From Herbidospora cretacea (lineage in GTDB: Bacteria > Actinomycetota > Actinomycetes > Streptosporangiales > Streptosporangiaceae): a stretch of 64,000 nucleotides of DNA. The stretch spans positions 1 through 64,000 of the forward strand of contig NZ_BBXG01000004.1 in the NCBI RefSeq assembly GCF_001570605.1, written 5' to 3'. The notes beneath the pieces were generated by a model. The model saw nothing but the letters and a program-made list of their open reading frames with translations. It made no database searches and had not been told where the DNA came from. Shown piece after piece: positions 20,476 to 28,426 of this stretch (the stretch's first letter is position 1; every line of letters begins with the position of its first letter). Position numbers and translations under genes: made by a program.

Positions 20476-21417
20476 TCAGACGCGGGCGGCCGTGCCCGAG
20501 TTCACGATCTTGGAGAACTCGTCGCGCTCCCGCAGCTTGTGGACCACCCGCAGGGTGGCGATCCACACGAGGGCCGCTCCCAGCACGTGGAACCCGACCA
20601 GCAGCGCCGGGACGGCGAGGAAGTACTGGACGTACCCGATGACCCCCTGGGCGATCTCCACGCCGAACAGGATCAGCGCCGCCCGCTTGGCCTGCTCGGG
20701 CGCCTTCGTCAGATAGAGGGCGAACAGCAGCGCGAACGTCAGGCCGACCACTATCCAGACGATGTCGGCGTGGATCCGGGCCACGATCTCGATGTCGAAG
20801 TCGAACCGGCTGGCCCGCTCGTCGCCGGAGTGGGGGCCGGTGCCCGTCGTGACGACGCCCGCCACCAGCAGCACCAGCATCGCCCCGGTCAGGACCCTGC
20901 TCAGCGTGACGATCCACGGATGAACGACGGGGACCACCGGCCCGTCGCCCTCGGTCGACCGCGCGAACAGCATGTACGCCGCCGCGATCATCCCGACCGA
21001 GACCAGGAAGTGGACGCTGACCGTGACCGGGTTGAGCGCCGACCGCACGACCAGCCCGCCCCACACGGCCTGGAAGACCACCCCGAGCGGCTGGACCAGC
21101 GCCAGCGGGACCAGCGACCGCCGCCCCGACCTCCACACCGCCACGAAGACCGCGACGGCGACCGCCAGCACCATGAGGCTGAACATGCGGTTGCCGAACT
21201 CGATCGCGGTGTTGATCGGCGAGTGGTCCGGATGGGCGACCGGGACGAAGCTGTCGGCGGTGCACCGGGGCCAGGTCGGGCAGCCGAGCCCCGATCCGGT
21301 GAGCCGCACGGCGGCACCGGTGACGGTGATGCCCGCGTTGGCCACGACCGCCGCCAGCGCCCAGGCTCGCAGGTTCCGGGTGGTGGGAGTCCAGACGGAG
21401 GAGAGGAGACGCTTCAC
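20476..21417 (-). CDS. ctaA: Heme A synthase (COX15/CtaA family)
   Basis: This 313-residue integral membrane protein oxidises the C8 methyl of heme O to the formyl group of heme A. About eight transmembrane segments are visible. Family hallmarks are TGSGLGCPTWPRC near residue 40, with a Cys pair, and conserved heme-ligand histidines in the segments INTAIEFGNR/VHFLVS and RIHADIVW/GFHVLG. It completes the heme A pathway with ctaB upstream on the other strand. Confidence 0.93.
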   Translation of the reverse strand: MKRLLSSVWTPTTRNLRAWALAAVVANAGITVTGAAVRLTGSGLGCPTWPRCTADSFVPVAHPDHSPINTAIEFGNRMFSLMVLAVAVAVFVAVWRSGRRSLVPLALVQPLGVVFQAVWGGLVVRSALNPVTVSVHFLVSVGMIAAAYMLFARSTEGDGPVVPVVHPWIVTLSRVLTGAMLVLLVAGVVTTGTGPHSGDERASRFDFDIEIVARIHADIVWIVVGLTFALLFALYLTKAPEQAKRAALILFGVEIAQGVIGYVQYFLAVPALLVGFHVLGAALVWIATLRVVHKLRERDEFSKIVNSGTAARV

Positions 21418-21465
21418 GGCGTCAATGCTAGGTGCGGTGGGGGGTGGTCCCTCTTGCGGCCCGAT

Positions 21466-21479
21466 ATGTCATGTGACAT
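21466..21479. promoter_or_regulatory. Inverted repeat overlapping the start of the hydroxyproline operon
   Basis: ATGTCA-TG-TGACAT is a perfect 6-bp inverted repeat with a 2-bp spacer, lying across the two possible start codons (21466 and 21478) of the first catabolic gene. It is in the size range of GntR-family operators. It is a different sequence from the palindrome upstream of the GntR gene, which weakens a single-regulator reading. Confidence 0.4.
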
Positions 21480-22596
21480 GGTACAAACCGTGGACGTTCT
21501 CGTGGTCGGAGCCGGGATCGTGGGCGCGTCGTGCGCCTATTTCCTGACCCGCGCCGGTGTGCGGGTAACGGTAGTCGATCGCGGGGGAGTTGCGTCGGGC
21601 ACGACCGGCGCGGGCGAGGGCAACATCCTGGTGTCGGACAAGGAACCGGGGCCTGAACTGGACCTCGCGCTCAGGTCCAACGCGCTCTGGCGGGACCTGG
21701 ACGAGCAGTGCGGCGGGTTCGAGTGGGAACCCAAGGGCGGCCTCGTCGTGGCCGAGACCCCGGAGGTCCTCGACGCCCTCACGGCCTTCGCCGGCGGCCA
21801 GCGGGCCGGCGGCGTCGCCGCCGCCCGGGTGGCCCCGGGGGACCTGCGCGACTTCGAGCCGCACCTCGCCGACGGCCTCGCCGGGGGAGTCCACTACCCG
21901 CAGGACGCGCAGGTGCAGCCCATGCTGGCCGCCGCCCGCCTGCTCAGGGCCTCCGGCGCCCGGCTGGTCCGGACCGCCGTGGAGCGTTTTCTCGTCACCG
22001 GCGACCGGGTGACCGGGGTCCGCACCGGCGAGGGCGACCTGCGCGCCGACGCGGTCGTCAACGCCGCGGGGACGTGGGCCGGCGGCTTCGCCCAGGCGCC
22101 TCTCCCGATCCGGCCGCGCAAGGGGTTCATCCTGGTCACCCAGCCGTTCGCCGACCCGCCGGTCAGGCACAAGGTCTACACCGCCGCCTACGTCACCAAC
22201 GTCGCCAGCGACGCCGAGGGGCTGGAGACGTCGGGCGTCATCGAGTCGACCCGGGCCGGGACCGTCCTCATCGGGGCCTCCCGCCAGCGGGTCGGCCACG
22301 ACACCTCGATCGACTACCGGGTCCTCGCCAAGCTGGCCCGGCAGGCGATCGGGCTGTTCCCCGTCCTGGCGGACCGGCAGGTCATCCGCGCCTACGCGGG
22401 GCTGCGGCCCTACTCGCCCGACCACCTGCCGGTCATCGGGCCCGACCACCGCCTGGAGAACCTCTTCCACGCCTGCGGGCACGAGGGCGCCGGCATCGGG
22501 CTGGCCCCGGCCACCGCCGAGATGATCACCGCGCAGATCACCGGTGCGGGCCCTTCGGTCGAGCCGTCACCGTTCGCCCCGGGGAGGTTCCCGTGA
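21478..22596 (+). CDS. FAD-dependent D-hydroxyproline dehydrogenase, DAAO-type subunit
   Basis: This 372-residue protein begins with a dinucleotide-binding motif (VVGAGIVGASCAYFL) and has the DAAO fold, including RPRKGFILV and the C-terminal GLRPYSPDHLPVIGP and GHEGAGIGLAPAT FAD contacts. With the two following genes it matches the heterotrimeric D-hydroxyproline dehydrogenase (LhpB-E-F type), which oxidises cis-4-hydroxy-D-proline to pyrroline-4-hydroxy-2-carboxylate. The ATG at 21478 is taken as start; another in-frame ATG at 21466 is possible, and neither has a clear ribosome binding site. The stop overlaps the next start by 4 bases. Related families include sarcosine oxidase beta; the neighbours decide the call. 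Confidence 0.85.
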   Translation: MVQTVDVLVVGAGIVGASCAYFLTRAGVRVTVVDRGGVASGTTGAGEGNILVSDKEPGPELDLALRSNALWRDLDEQCGGFEWEPKGGLVVAETPEVLDALTAFAGGQRAGGVAAARVAPGDLRDFEPHLADGLAGGVHYPQDAQVQPMLAAARLLRASGARLVRTAVERFLVTGDRVTGVRTGEGDLRADAVVNAAGTWAGGFAQAPLPIRPRKGFILVTQPFADPPVRHKVYTAAYVTNVASDAEGLETSGVIESTRAGTVLIGASRQRVGHDTSIDYRVLAKLARQAIGLFPVLADRQVIRAYAGLRPYSPDHLPVIGPDHRLENLFHACGHEGAGIGLAPATAEMITAQITGAGPSVEPSPFAPGRFP

Positions 22597-22829
22597 TCGA
22601 GTTCCGCTTCCAGGACCGGGTGATCACCGCCGAGGAGGGCCAGTCGATCGGCGCGGCCCTGCACGCCGCCGGGATCCGGTCGTGGCGGACCACCCGGTTC
22701 GGCGACCGGCCGCGCGGCCTGTTCTGCGCCATCGGCGCCTGCTTCGACTGCCTGCTCACCGTCAACGGCCGCCCCGACCAGCGGGCCTGCCAGACCGTGG
22801 CGCGCCCGGGTGACGAGGTGACCGCATGA
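22593..22829 (+). CDS. Small [2Fe-2S] subunit of D-hydroxyproline dehydrogenase
   Basis: This 78-residue plant-type ferredoxin-like protein has Cys45, Cys50, Cys53 and Cys66 in the pattern Cx4Cx2Cx12C (CAIGACFDC...ACQT), the layout of the HcnA-like small subunit of amino-acid dehydrogenases. It should pass electrons between the two flavoprotein subunits. The GTG start is preceded by GGGGAGG and overlaps the previous stop; its own stop overlaps the next ATG (ATGA). Strict translational coupling supports a 1:1:1 complex. Confidence 0.88.
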   Translation: MIEFRFQDRVITAEEGQSIGAALHAAGIRSWRTTRFGDRPRGLFCAIGACFDCLLTVNGRPDQRACQTVARPGDEVTA

Positions 22830-24070
22830 TCTACGACCTCGCCGTCGTCGGGGCCGGGCCCGCGGGCCTGACCGCCGCACGCGTCGCCGCCCGGCGCGGG
22901 CTCAGCGTCGCCCTCCTCGACGCCTACGCCAAGACCGGCGGCCAGTTCCTCCGAGGGGCCGCGCAACCCCGGCTGACCGGTGTCGACGTGAGGCTGGGCC
23001 GGCGTGTGTGGGCGGTGGAGAAGTCCCAGGAGAGGTTCGAGATCCACGCCTCCGAGACCACCACCGCCACGACCCTGCTGGTCGCGACCGGCGCCCACGA
23101 CCGGGTGATCCCGTTCCCCGGGTGGGACCTCCCGGGCGTCCTGACCGCCGGAGGGGCCCAGGCGCTGGTCAAGGGCGAGCGAGTGAAGCCCGGCGAGGAG
23201 GTCGTCGTGGCGGGGACCGGGCCGTTCCTCCTGCCGGTGGCGGTGACGCTGCTCGACGCGGGGGTCCGGGTCAAGGAGGTCCTGGAGGCGAACCGGCCCT
23301 CGCCCCGGATGGCCGCCGCGCTGGCCCGGGTCCCGTCGAAGGCCGCCGAGGCGCTGGGCTACGCGAGACGGCTGGCGGAGGCGCGGGTGCCGTACCGGAC
23401 CGGGCACGCCGTCGTCGCCGCCCACGGCGAGGACTCCGTCGAGGGCGTCACCGTCGCGAAGCTCACCAGGGACTGGAAGCCCTACGCCTGGCGCACCGTC
23501 GACTGCGACACCCTCGCCGTCGGCTACGGCTTCACCCCGCAGGCCGACCTGCTCGTCCAGCTCGGCTGCCGGACCGAGGGCGACCACGTCACCGTGGACG
23601 ACCACCAGCGGACCTCCGTCGACGGGGTGCTCGCCGCCGGGGAGGTCACCGGGGTCGCGGGCGCCGCCGCCGCGGTGGTCGAGGGCGCGCTGGCCGTGCA
23701 CGCCCTGATCGGCGCACCGCCGCCGCGCCTGCTCGCCGAGAGGGCGCGCCTGCGCCGTTTCGCGCGGGCCCTCGAACTCTCCTATCCGGTACGGGACGGC
23801 TGGCAGCACTGGCTCACCCCCGGCACCCTCGTCTGCCGCTGCGAAGAGGTCACCGTGAGCGCCCTGGAAGAGGCCCGCGACCTCGGCGCCGACGACCCCC
23901 GCACGGTCAAGCTGCTGGCCCGCCCCGGGATGGGCTGGTGCCAGGGCCGCATGTGCGGCCACGCCGTCGCCCGGCTGACCGGGCACGACCCGGCCCCCCA
24001 GAAGAGACCGTTCGCCCAGCCGATCACCCTCGCAGACCTGACCCTGCACGATCGAGAGGACAGCACATGA
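22826..24070 (+). CDS. FAD/NAD-type flavoprotein subunit with C-terminal [2Fe-2S] domain
   Basis: This 414-residue protein has an N-terminal Rossmann motif (VVGAGPAGLTAARVAARRG), a second nucleotide-binding motif (VVVAGTGPFLLPVA) near residue 130 and a BFD-like C-terminal domain with CRCEE near 337 and CQGRMC near 373, four Cys for a [2Fe-2S] cluster. It resembles the HcnB/SoxA-like subunit of multimeric amino-acid dehydrogenases. In this operon it is the third component of the D-hydroxyproline dehydrogenase. Its stop overlaps the deaminase start (ATGA). Confidence 0.85.
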   Translation: MIYDLAVVGAGPAGLTAARVAARRGLSVALLDAYAKTGGQFLRGAAQPRLTGVDVRLGRRVWAVEKSQERFEIHASETTTATTLLVATGAHDRVIPFPGWDLPGVLTAGGAQALVKGERVKPGEEVVVAGTGPFLLPVAVTLLDAGVRVKEVLEANRPSPRMAAALARVPSKAAEALGYARRLAEARVPYRTGHAVVAAHGEDSVEGVTVAKLTRDWKPYAWRTVDCDTLAVGYGFTPQADLLVQLGCRTEGDHVTVDDHQRTSVDGVLAAGEVTGVAGAAAAVVEGALAVHALIGAPPPRLLAERARLRRFARALELSYPVRDGWQHWLTPGTLVCRCEEVTVSALEEARDLGADDPRTVKLLARPGMGWCQGRMCGHAVARLTGHDPAPQKRPFAQPITLADLTLHDREDST

Positions 24071-24936
24071 TCCGACCCTGGCACGGCATCATGGTGGCCA
24101 CCGCGCTCCCCTTCACCGGTGACCTGACCGTCGACCACGACGCCTACGCCGCGCACTGCCGCCGGCTCGTCGACGAGGGCTGCGACGGCGTGGTGCCCAA
24201 CGGCTCCCTGGGCGAATACCAGACCCTCACGCCCGACGAACGCGCCCGCGTGGTCCGGACCGCCGTCGAGGCCGTCGGCGGCGACCGGGTGATGCCCGGC
24301 GTGGCCGCCTACGGCTCCCGCGAGGCGCTGACCTGGGCCGAACAGGCCCGCGACGCCGGCTGCGCCAGCGTGATGCTGCTGCCGCCCAACGCCTACCGGG
24401 CCGGCGAGGACGCCGTGCTGGAGCACTATCGGACCGTCTCCAAGGCCGGCCTGCCGATCGTCGCCTACAACAACCCGATCGACACCAAGGTCGACCTGAC
24501 CCCCGCGCTGCTGGCCAAGCTGTTCGGCGAGGGCCTGATCGTGGCGGTCAAGGAGTTCAGCGGCGACGTGCGCCGCGCCTACGAGATCCAGGAGGTCGCC
24601 CCCGGCCTGGACGTCCTCGTCGGGTCGGACGACGTGGTCGTGGAACTGCTCACCGCCGGGGCCAAGGGCTGGGTCGCCGGGTTCCCCAACTCGGTCACCC
24701 GCCAGTGCGTCGAGCTCTACCGCGCCGCCGAGGCCGGCGACCTGCGCACGGCGGTGCCGCTCTACCGCGATCTGCACCCCCTGCTCCGGTGGGACGCGCG
24801 GGTAGAGTTCGTCCAGGCGATCAAGCTGTCGATGGACGTGGCCGGGCTGAATGGCGGCGCCTGCCGGCCGCCCCGCCTGCCCCTCCCTCCGGCCACGGCG
24901 GCCGGGATCCGCGCCGCGACAGAGAAGGTCATGTGA
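24067..24936 (+). CDS. DHDPS-family pyrroline-4-hydroxy-2-carboxylate deaminase
   Basis: This 289-residue TIM-barrel enzyme of the dihydrodipicolinate synthase/N-acetylneuraminate lyase superfamily has Schiff-base Lys162 (VAVKEFSGD), Tyr134 (VAYNNP) and the NGSLGEYQTLT loop near residue 45. In hydroxyproline catabolism this family deaminates the dehydrogenase product to alpha-ketoglutarate semialdehyde. It is not the lysine-pathway DapA, judging by its neighbours and the divergent GSLGEY motif (DapA has GTTGE). It lies between the dehydrogenase and the epimerase genes with a 4-base upstream overlap. Confidence 0.87.
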   Translation: MIRPWHGIMVATALPFTGDLTVDHDAYAAHCRRLVDEGCDGVVPNGSLGEYQTLTPDERARVVRTAVEAVGGDRVMPGVAAYGSREALTWAEQARDAGCASVMLLPPNAYRAGEDAVLEHYRTVSKAGLPIVAYNNPIDTKVDLTPALLAKLFGEGLIVAVKEFSGDVRRAYEIQEVAPGLDVLVGSDDVVVELLTAGAKGWVAGFPNSVTRQCVELYRAAEAGDLRTAVPLYRDLHPLLRWDARVEFVQAIKLSMDVAGLNGGACRPPRLPLPPATAAGIRAATEKVM

Positions 24937-24937
24937 C

Positions 24938-25936
24938 GTGCGCACCAGAAAGATCTTCCACGCCGTCGACTCCCACACCGAGGGCATGCCCACCCGCGTG
25001 ATCACCGGCGGCGTCGGGGTGATCCCCGGCGCGACGATGGCCGAACGCCGCGAACACTTCATGGCGAACCTGGACCACCTGCGCACCCTGCTCATGTACG
25101 AGCCCCGGGGGCACGCCGCCATGAGCGGCGCCATCCTCCAGCCGCCGACCCGGCCCGACGCCGACTGGGGCGTGCTCTACATCGAGGTCTCCGGCTGCCT
25201 GCCGATGTGCGGCCACGGCACGATCGGCGTGGCCACCGTGCTGGTCGAGACCGGCATGGTCGAGGTCGTCGAACCGGTCACCACGATCCGCCTCGACACC
25301 CCGGCCGGGCTGGTCACCGCGTCGGTCGCGGTCCGCGACGGGGTGGCCGAGTCGGTCACGATCGAGAACGTGCCGTCGTACGTCCACGCCCTCGCCCAGA
25401 CGATCAAGGTCGACGGCCTCGGCGAGCTCACCTACGACCTGGCCTACGGCGGGAACTTCTACGCCATCCTGCCGATCGAGGCGGTGGGGCTGCCGTTCGA
25501 CCGGGCGTACAAGCAGCAGATCCTGGACGCGGGTCTGGCGATCATGGACGTGATCAACCGGGACGAGCCCGTCCACCCTCGGGACCCCGGCATCCACGGC
25601 TGCCACCACGTGCAGTTCCTCGCCCCCGGCTCGACCGCCGGGCACTCGCGGCACGCCATGGCGATCCACCCCGGCTGGTTCGACCGCTCGCCCTGCGGGA
25701 CCGGCACCAGCGCCCGGATGGCGCAGCTCCACGCGCTCGGCGAGCTGCCCCTCGGCGCCGATTTCGTCAACGAGTCGTTCATCGGCACCCGGTTCACCGG
25801 ACGCCTGGTCGGGGAGTCGGCCGTCGGGGACCGCCCGGCCGTGGTGCCGCACATCACCGGTCGCGCCTGGCTCACCGGCACCGCCCAGTACTTCCTCGAT
25901 CCCCGCGACCCCTTCCCGCAGGGATTCCTCCTGTGA
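24938..25936 (+). CDS. 4-hydroxyproline 2-epimerase (proline racemase family)
   Basis: This 332-residue enzyme converts trans-4-hydroxy-L-proline to cis-4-hydroxy-D-proline, the first step of the pathway. Both catalytic cysteines are present: Cys91 (MCGHGTIG) and Cys253 (SPCGTGTS). A Thr at the second-site equivalent would indicate a dehydratase instead. The N-terminal HAVDSHTEGMPTRV motif is typical. The GTG start at 24938 is 1 base after the previous stop. The gene is the last of the five-gene catabolic run before the GntR regulator. Confidence 0.92.
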   Translation: MRTRKIFHAVDSHTEGMPTRVITGGVGVIPGATMAERREHFMANLDHLRTLLMYEPRGHAAMSGAILQPPTRPDADWGVLYIEVSGCLPMCGHGTIGVATVLVETGMVEVVEPVTTIRLDTPAGLVTASVAVRDGVAESVTIENVPSYVHALAQTIKVDGLGELTYDLAYGGNFYAILPIEAVGLPFDRAYKQQILDAGLAIMDVINRDEPVHPRDPGIHGCHHVQFLAPGSTAGHSRHAMAIHPGWFDRSPCGTGTSARMAQLHALGELPLGADFVNESFIGTRFTGRLVGESAVGDRPAVVPHITGRAWLTGTAQYFLDPRDPFPQGFLL

Positions 25937-25949
25937 CCAGGCGGTCCCT

Positions 25950-25967
25950 TACCGGTCCGAACCGGTA
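25950..25967. promoter_or_regulatory. 18-bp palindromic operator candidate upstream of the GntR gene
   Basis: TACCGGT-CCGA-ACCGGTA is a perfect inverted repeat with 7-bp arms, lying 35 bases before the GntR-family start codon and 13 bases after the epimerase stop. Position and symmetry suit autoregulation by the FCD-type regulator. Confidence 0.55.
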
Positions 25968-26002
25968 CGATCACCAGATCCGATGTCACGGATGGGAGTG
26001 GA

Positions 26003-26680
26003 ATGGCCACGGGAGCAGAGGGCCTCGGCCTGCCGGTCGTGGGTGAGCGGCAGAGCCTGCGCGAACAGGTCGCGCAAGCCCTCCGCGATGCGCTGGTCGC
26101 GGGGGAGATGAGGCCGGGGGTCGTCTACTCCGCGCCGGTGCTCGCCGCCCAGTTCGGCGTCTCGGCGACCCCCGTCCGGGAGGCGATGCTCGACCTGGCG
26201 AAAGAGGGCCTGGTCGAGGCGGTGCGCAACAAGGGTTTCCGGGTCACCGAGATGTCCGACTCCGACCTCGACGACATCACCGAGATCCGCCGCCTCATCG
26301 AGGTGCCGACGGTCGCCAAGCTGGCCGAGTCGGGGCGTCAGGCCGACTTCGAACGGCTGCGCCCGCTGGCCCGCGAGATCGTCAGCGCCGCCGAACGCGG
26401 CGACCTGCTCACCTACGTCAACGCCGACCTGCGCTTCCACGTCGAGCTGCTGGGCCTGGCGGGCAACGCCCACCTGGTCGAGGTGGTCCGCGAGCTGCGC
26501 AGCCGGGCCCGCCTCTACGGGCTCAAGAGCCTGGCCGACGCGGGGAAGCTGGTCGACTCGGCCCGCGAGCACACCGAGCTGCTCGACGCCCTGATCAAGG
26601 GCGACCGCCGCGCGGCCGAACACGTGATGGGCCACCACATCCAGCACGTGCGCGGCATCTGGGCCGCCAAGCCCGAGTAG
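26003..26680 (+). CDS. GntR-family (FCD) transcriptional regulator of the hydroxyproline operon
   Basis: This 225-residue regulator has an N-terminal winged helix (LREQVAQALRDALVAGEMRPG; recognition helix in SATPVREAMLDLAKEG) and a C-terminal FCD ligand-binding domain with metal-binding candidates in DLRFHVELL and the terminal HHIQHV. FCD regulators usually repress catabolic genes and respond to a pathway compound. It follows the epimerase in the same direction, with a palindrome between them. Its stop lies 1 base from the convergent EamA gene stop. Confidence 0.9.
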   Translation: MATGAEGLGLPVVGERQSLREQVAQALRDALVAGEMRPGVVYSAPVLAAQFGVSATPVREAMLDLAKEGLVEAVRNKGFRVTEMSDSDLDDITEIRRLIEVPTVAKLAESGRQADFERLRPLAREIVSAAERGDLLTYVNADLRFHVELLGLAGNAHLVEVVRELRSRARLYGLKSLADAGKLVDSAREHTELLDALIKGDRRAAEHVMGHHIQHVRGIWAAKPE

Positions 26681-26681
26681 C

Positions 26682-27575
26682 TCAGCCCGTCCCCGAGTCC
26701 GAGCGCGCGGCCCCGACCGAGGCCACGACGACGCACCCGATCGCGGCCCACTCGCGCAGGTGCAGGATCTCGCCGAGCACGACGAGCCCCACGAGGGCGG
26801 CGACGGCCGGTTCCAGCGACATCAGGATGCCGAACACCCGCTTCGGCATCCTGCGCAGCGCCTCCAGCTCCAGCGAGTAGGGGATCACCGACGACAGCAG
26901 CCCGACCCCCAGCCCGATCAGCAGGATCATCGGGTCGAGCAGCCCGGTCCCGCCCGAGACGATCCCGGGAGGCGCGACCACCAGCGTCGAGACGATCATG
27001 GCGAACGCGAGCCCGGACGTCCCGGGGAACCGCTGCCCCACCGATGCCGACAGCAGGATGTACCCCGCCCAGCAGACCCCCGCCCCGGCGGCGAAGGCGA
27101 TGCCGATCCAGTCGGCGTTGGCGGCGTCGCCCCAGGGCGCGAGCAGCGCGATCCCCGTTCCGGCCAGCACCACCCAGAGCACGTCGAGCCGGCGTCGCGA
27201 GGCGGCCACGGCCACCCCGAGCGGCCCCAGGAACTCGATGGCCACGGCGATCCCGATCGGCAGCCGGGCCAGCGCCTCGTAGAAGCTGAGGTTCATCACC
27301 GCGAGGATCGCCCCGAAGGCGACCCCGATCCCGATGCTCTGCCACGAGAGCCCCCGGACCCGGGGCCTGACGAAGGCCACCAGCACGAGCGTGCCGGCCG
27401 CGATCCGCAGGAACACCACGGCGGTCGGGGAGAGCTGCGTGAACAGGTTCTTGGCCAGGCCGGCGCCGATCTGCACCGACACGATGCCCAGCATGACCAG
27501 CAGCGGCGGCGGAACGGCGTCGGCGAGCCGCAACGATCCCTTGTACGCGCCCGCGTCTGCGGTCACCCTCGCCAC
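26682..27575 (-). CDS. EamA/DMT-family transporter (RhtA-like)
   Basis: This 297-residue protein has about ten hydrophobic segments forming two EamA repeats. The segments AVMNLSFYEALARLPIGIAVAIEFLGPLGV (residues about 95-125) and SLEPAVAALVGLVVLGE (about 255-272) match the RhtA/threonine-homoserine exporter subgroup. It probably exports amino acids or related metabolites. It converges with the GntR gene; a link to hydroxyproline is possible but is not shown. Confidence 0.85.
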   Translation of the reverse strand: MARVTADAGAYKGSLRLADAVPPPLLVMLGIVSVQIGAGLAKNLFTQLSPTAVVFLRIAAGTLVLVAFVRPRVRGLSWQSIGIGVAFGAILAVMNLSFYEALARLPIGIAVAIEFLGPLGVAVAASRRRLDVLWVVLAGTGIALLAPWGDAANADWIGIAFAAGAGVCWAGYILLSASVGQRFPGTSGLAFAMIVSTLVVAPPGIVSGGTGLLDPMILLIGLGVGLLSSVIPYSLELEALRRMPKRVFGILMSLEPAVAALVGLVVLGEILHLREWAAIGCVVVASVGAARSDSGTG

Positions 27576-27661
27576 CCCTCACCCGAAATCAGCGGATCTC
27601 ACTGTAAGGGGCAAACATCAAGATCGCTCATGTTTCCGCTCTGTGAGACGGCGGGGAGGAG

Positions 27662-28426
27662 CTACTCCCAGCGGAACCAGCGCGCCGCCGCGGCCAGCGC
27701 CAGCACGGCCCAGCAGAGCAGCACCAGCGTCGCGCCCACGGGGAACCCGCCCACCCCGGTCAGCGTCGAGCGCAGCCCGTCGGTCAGCGCCGTGATCGGC
27801 AGGATCTCCAGCAGCGGCCGGATGCCCTCGGGGAACGCCGAGACGGGCAGCACCACCCCGCCCAGCGCGAGCAGCAGCAGGTAGACCAGGTTGGCCCCGG
27901 CCAGCGTCGCCTCGGCGCGCAGGGTGCCCGCCATCAGCAGGCCGAGACCGCTGAAGGCGGCCGTGCCGAGGATCACCAGCAGCGCCACGGTCAGCGGGTC
28001 GCCGTGCGGCGACCAGCCCAGCGCCAGCGCGACCAGCACCAGGACCAGGATCTGGAGCAGCTCCACCACGACCACGGCGGCGGTCTTGGCCAGCATCAGC
28101 CCGGTCCGCGACAGGGGAGTGGCCCCCAGCCGTTTCAGCACGCCGTAGCGTCGCTCGAAGCCGGTCGCGATCGCCTGGCCGGTGAACGCCGTCGACAGCA
28201 CCGCCAGCGCCAGCACGCCGGGCGCCACGAAGTCGACGCGCGGGCCGTCGAGGTCGAGGAACGGGGCCTTGGAGAACCCCACCAGCAGCAGGACCGGGAT
28301 GATGAGCGTCAGCAGGAGCTGCTCGCCGTTGCGCAGGATGGCCCGCACCTCCGCGCCCGCCTGGGCGAGCACCATCTTCGGCAGCGGGGCCGCGCCGGGC
28401 GCCGGGGACAGGTCGAGGGTGGTCAT
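27662..28426 (-). CDS. ABC-2 type exporter permease
   Basis: This 254-residue membrane protein with six hydrophobic segments has the ABC-2 permease pattern, including ERRYGVLKRLGATPLSR (a coupling region) near residue 90 and the C-terminal GGVVLPVSAFPEGIRP. The ATG at 28426 overlaps the stop of the ATPase gene (ATGA), so the two form an exporter operon. In mycobacteria an equivalent ABC pair sits beside ctaA and upstream of sufR; here it keeps the same relative position despite inserted genes. The substrate is unknown. Confidence 0.9.
   Translation of the reverse strand: MTTLDLSPAPGAAPLPKMVLAQAGAEVRAILRNGEQLLLTLIIPVLLLVGFSKAPFLDLDGPRVDFVAPGVLALAVLSTAFTGQAIATGFERRYGVLKRLGATPLSRTGLMLAKTAAVVVVELLQILVLVLVALALGWSPHGDPLTVALLVILGTAAFSGLGLLMAGTLRAEATLAGANLVYLLLLALGGVVLPVSAFPEGIRPLLEILPITALTDGLRSTLTGVGGFPVGATLVLLCWAVLALAAAARWFRWE

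Noticed and set aside
21478-24070. Hydrogen cyanide synthase (HcnABC)
   Set aside because: The three-subunit layout is similar, but the downstream DHDPS-family deaminase and two-Cys epimerase fit hydroxyproline catabolism, not glycine oxidation to cyanide.
24067-24936. Lysine-pathway dihydrodipicolinate synthase (dapA)
   Set aside because: The superfamily is right, but the GTTGE motif is replaced by GSLGE and the gene is locked in the hydroxyproline operon.
24938-25936. trans-3-hydroxyproline dehydratase
   Set aside because: That activity requires Thr in place of the second catalytic Cys; here Cys253 is present.
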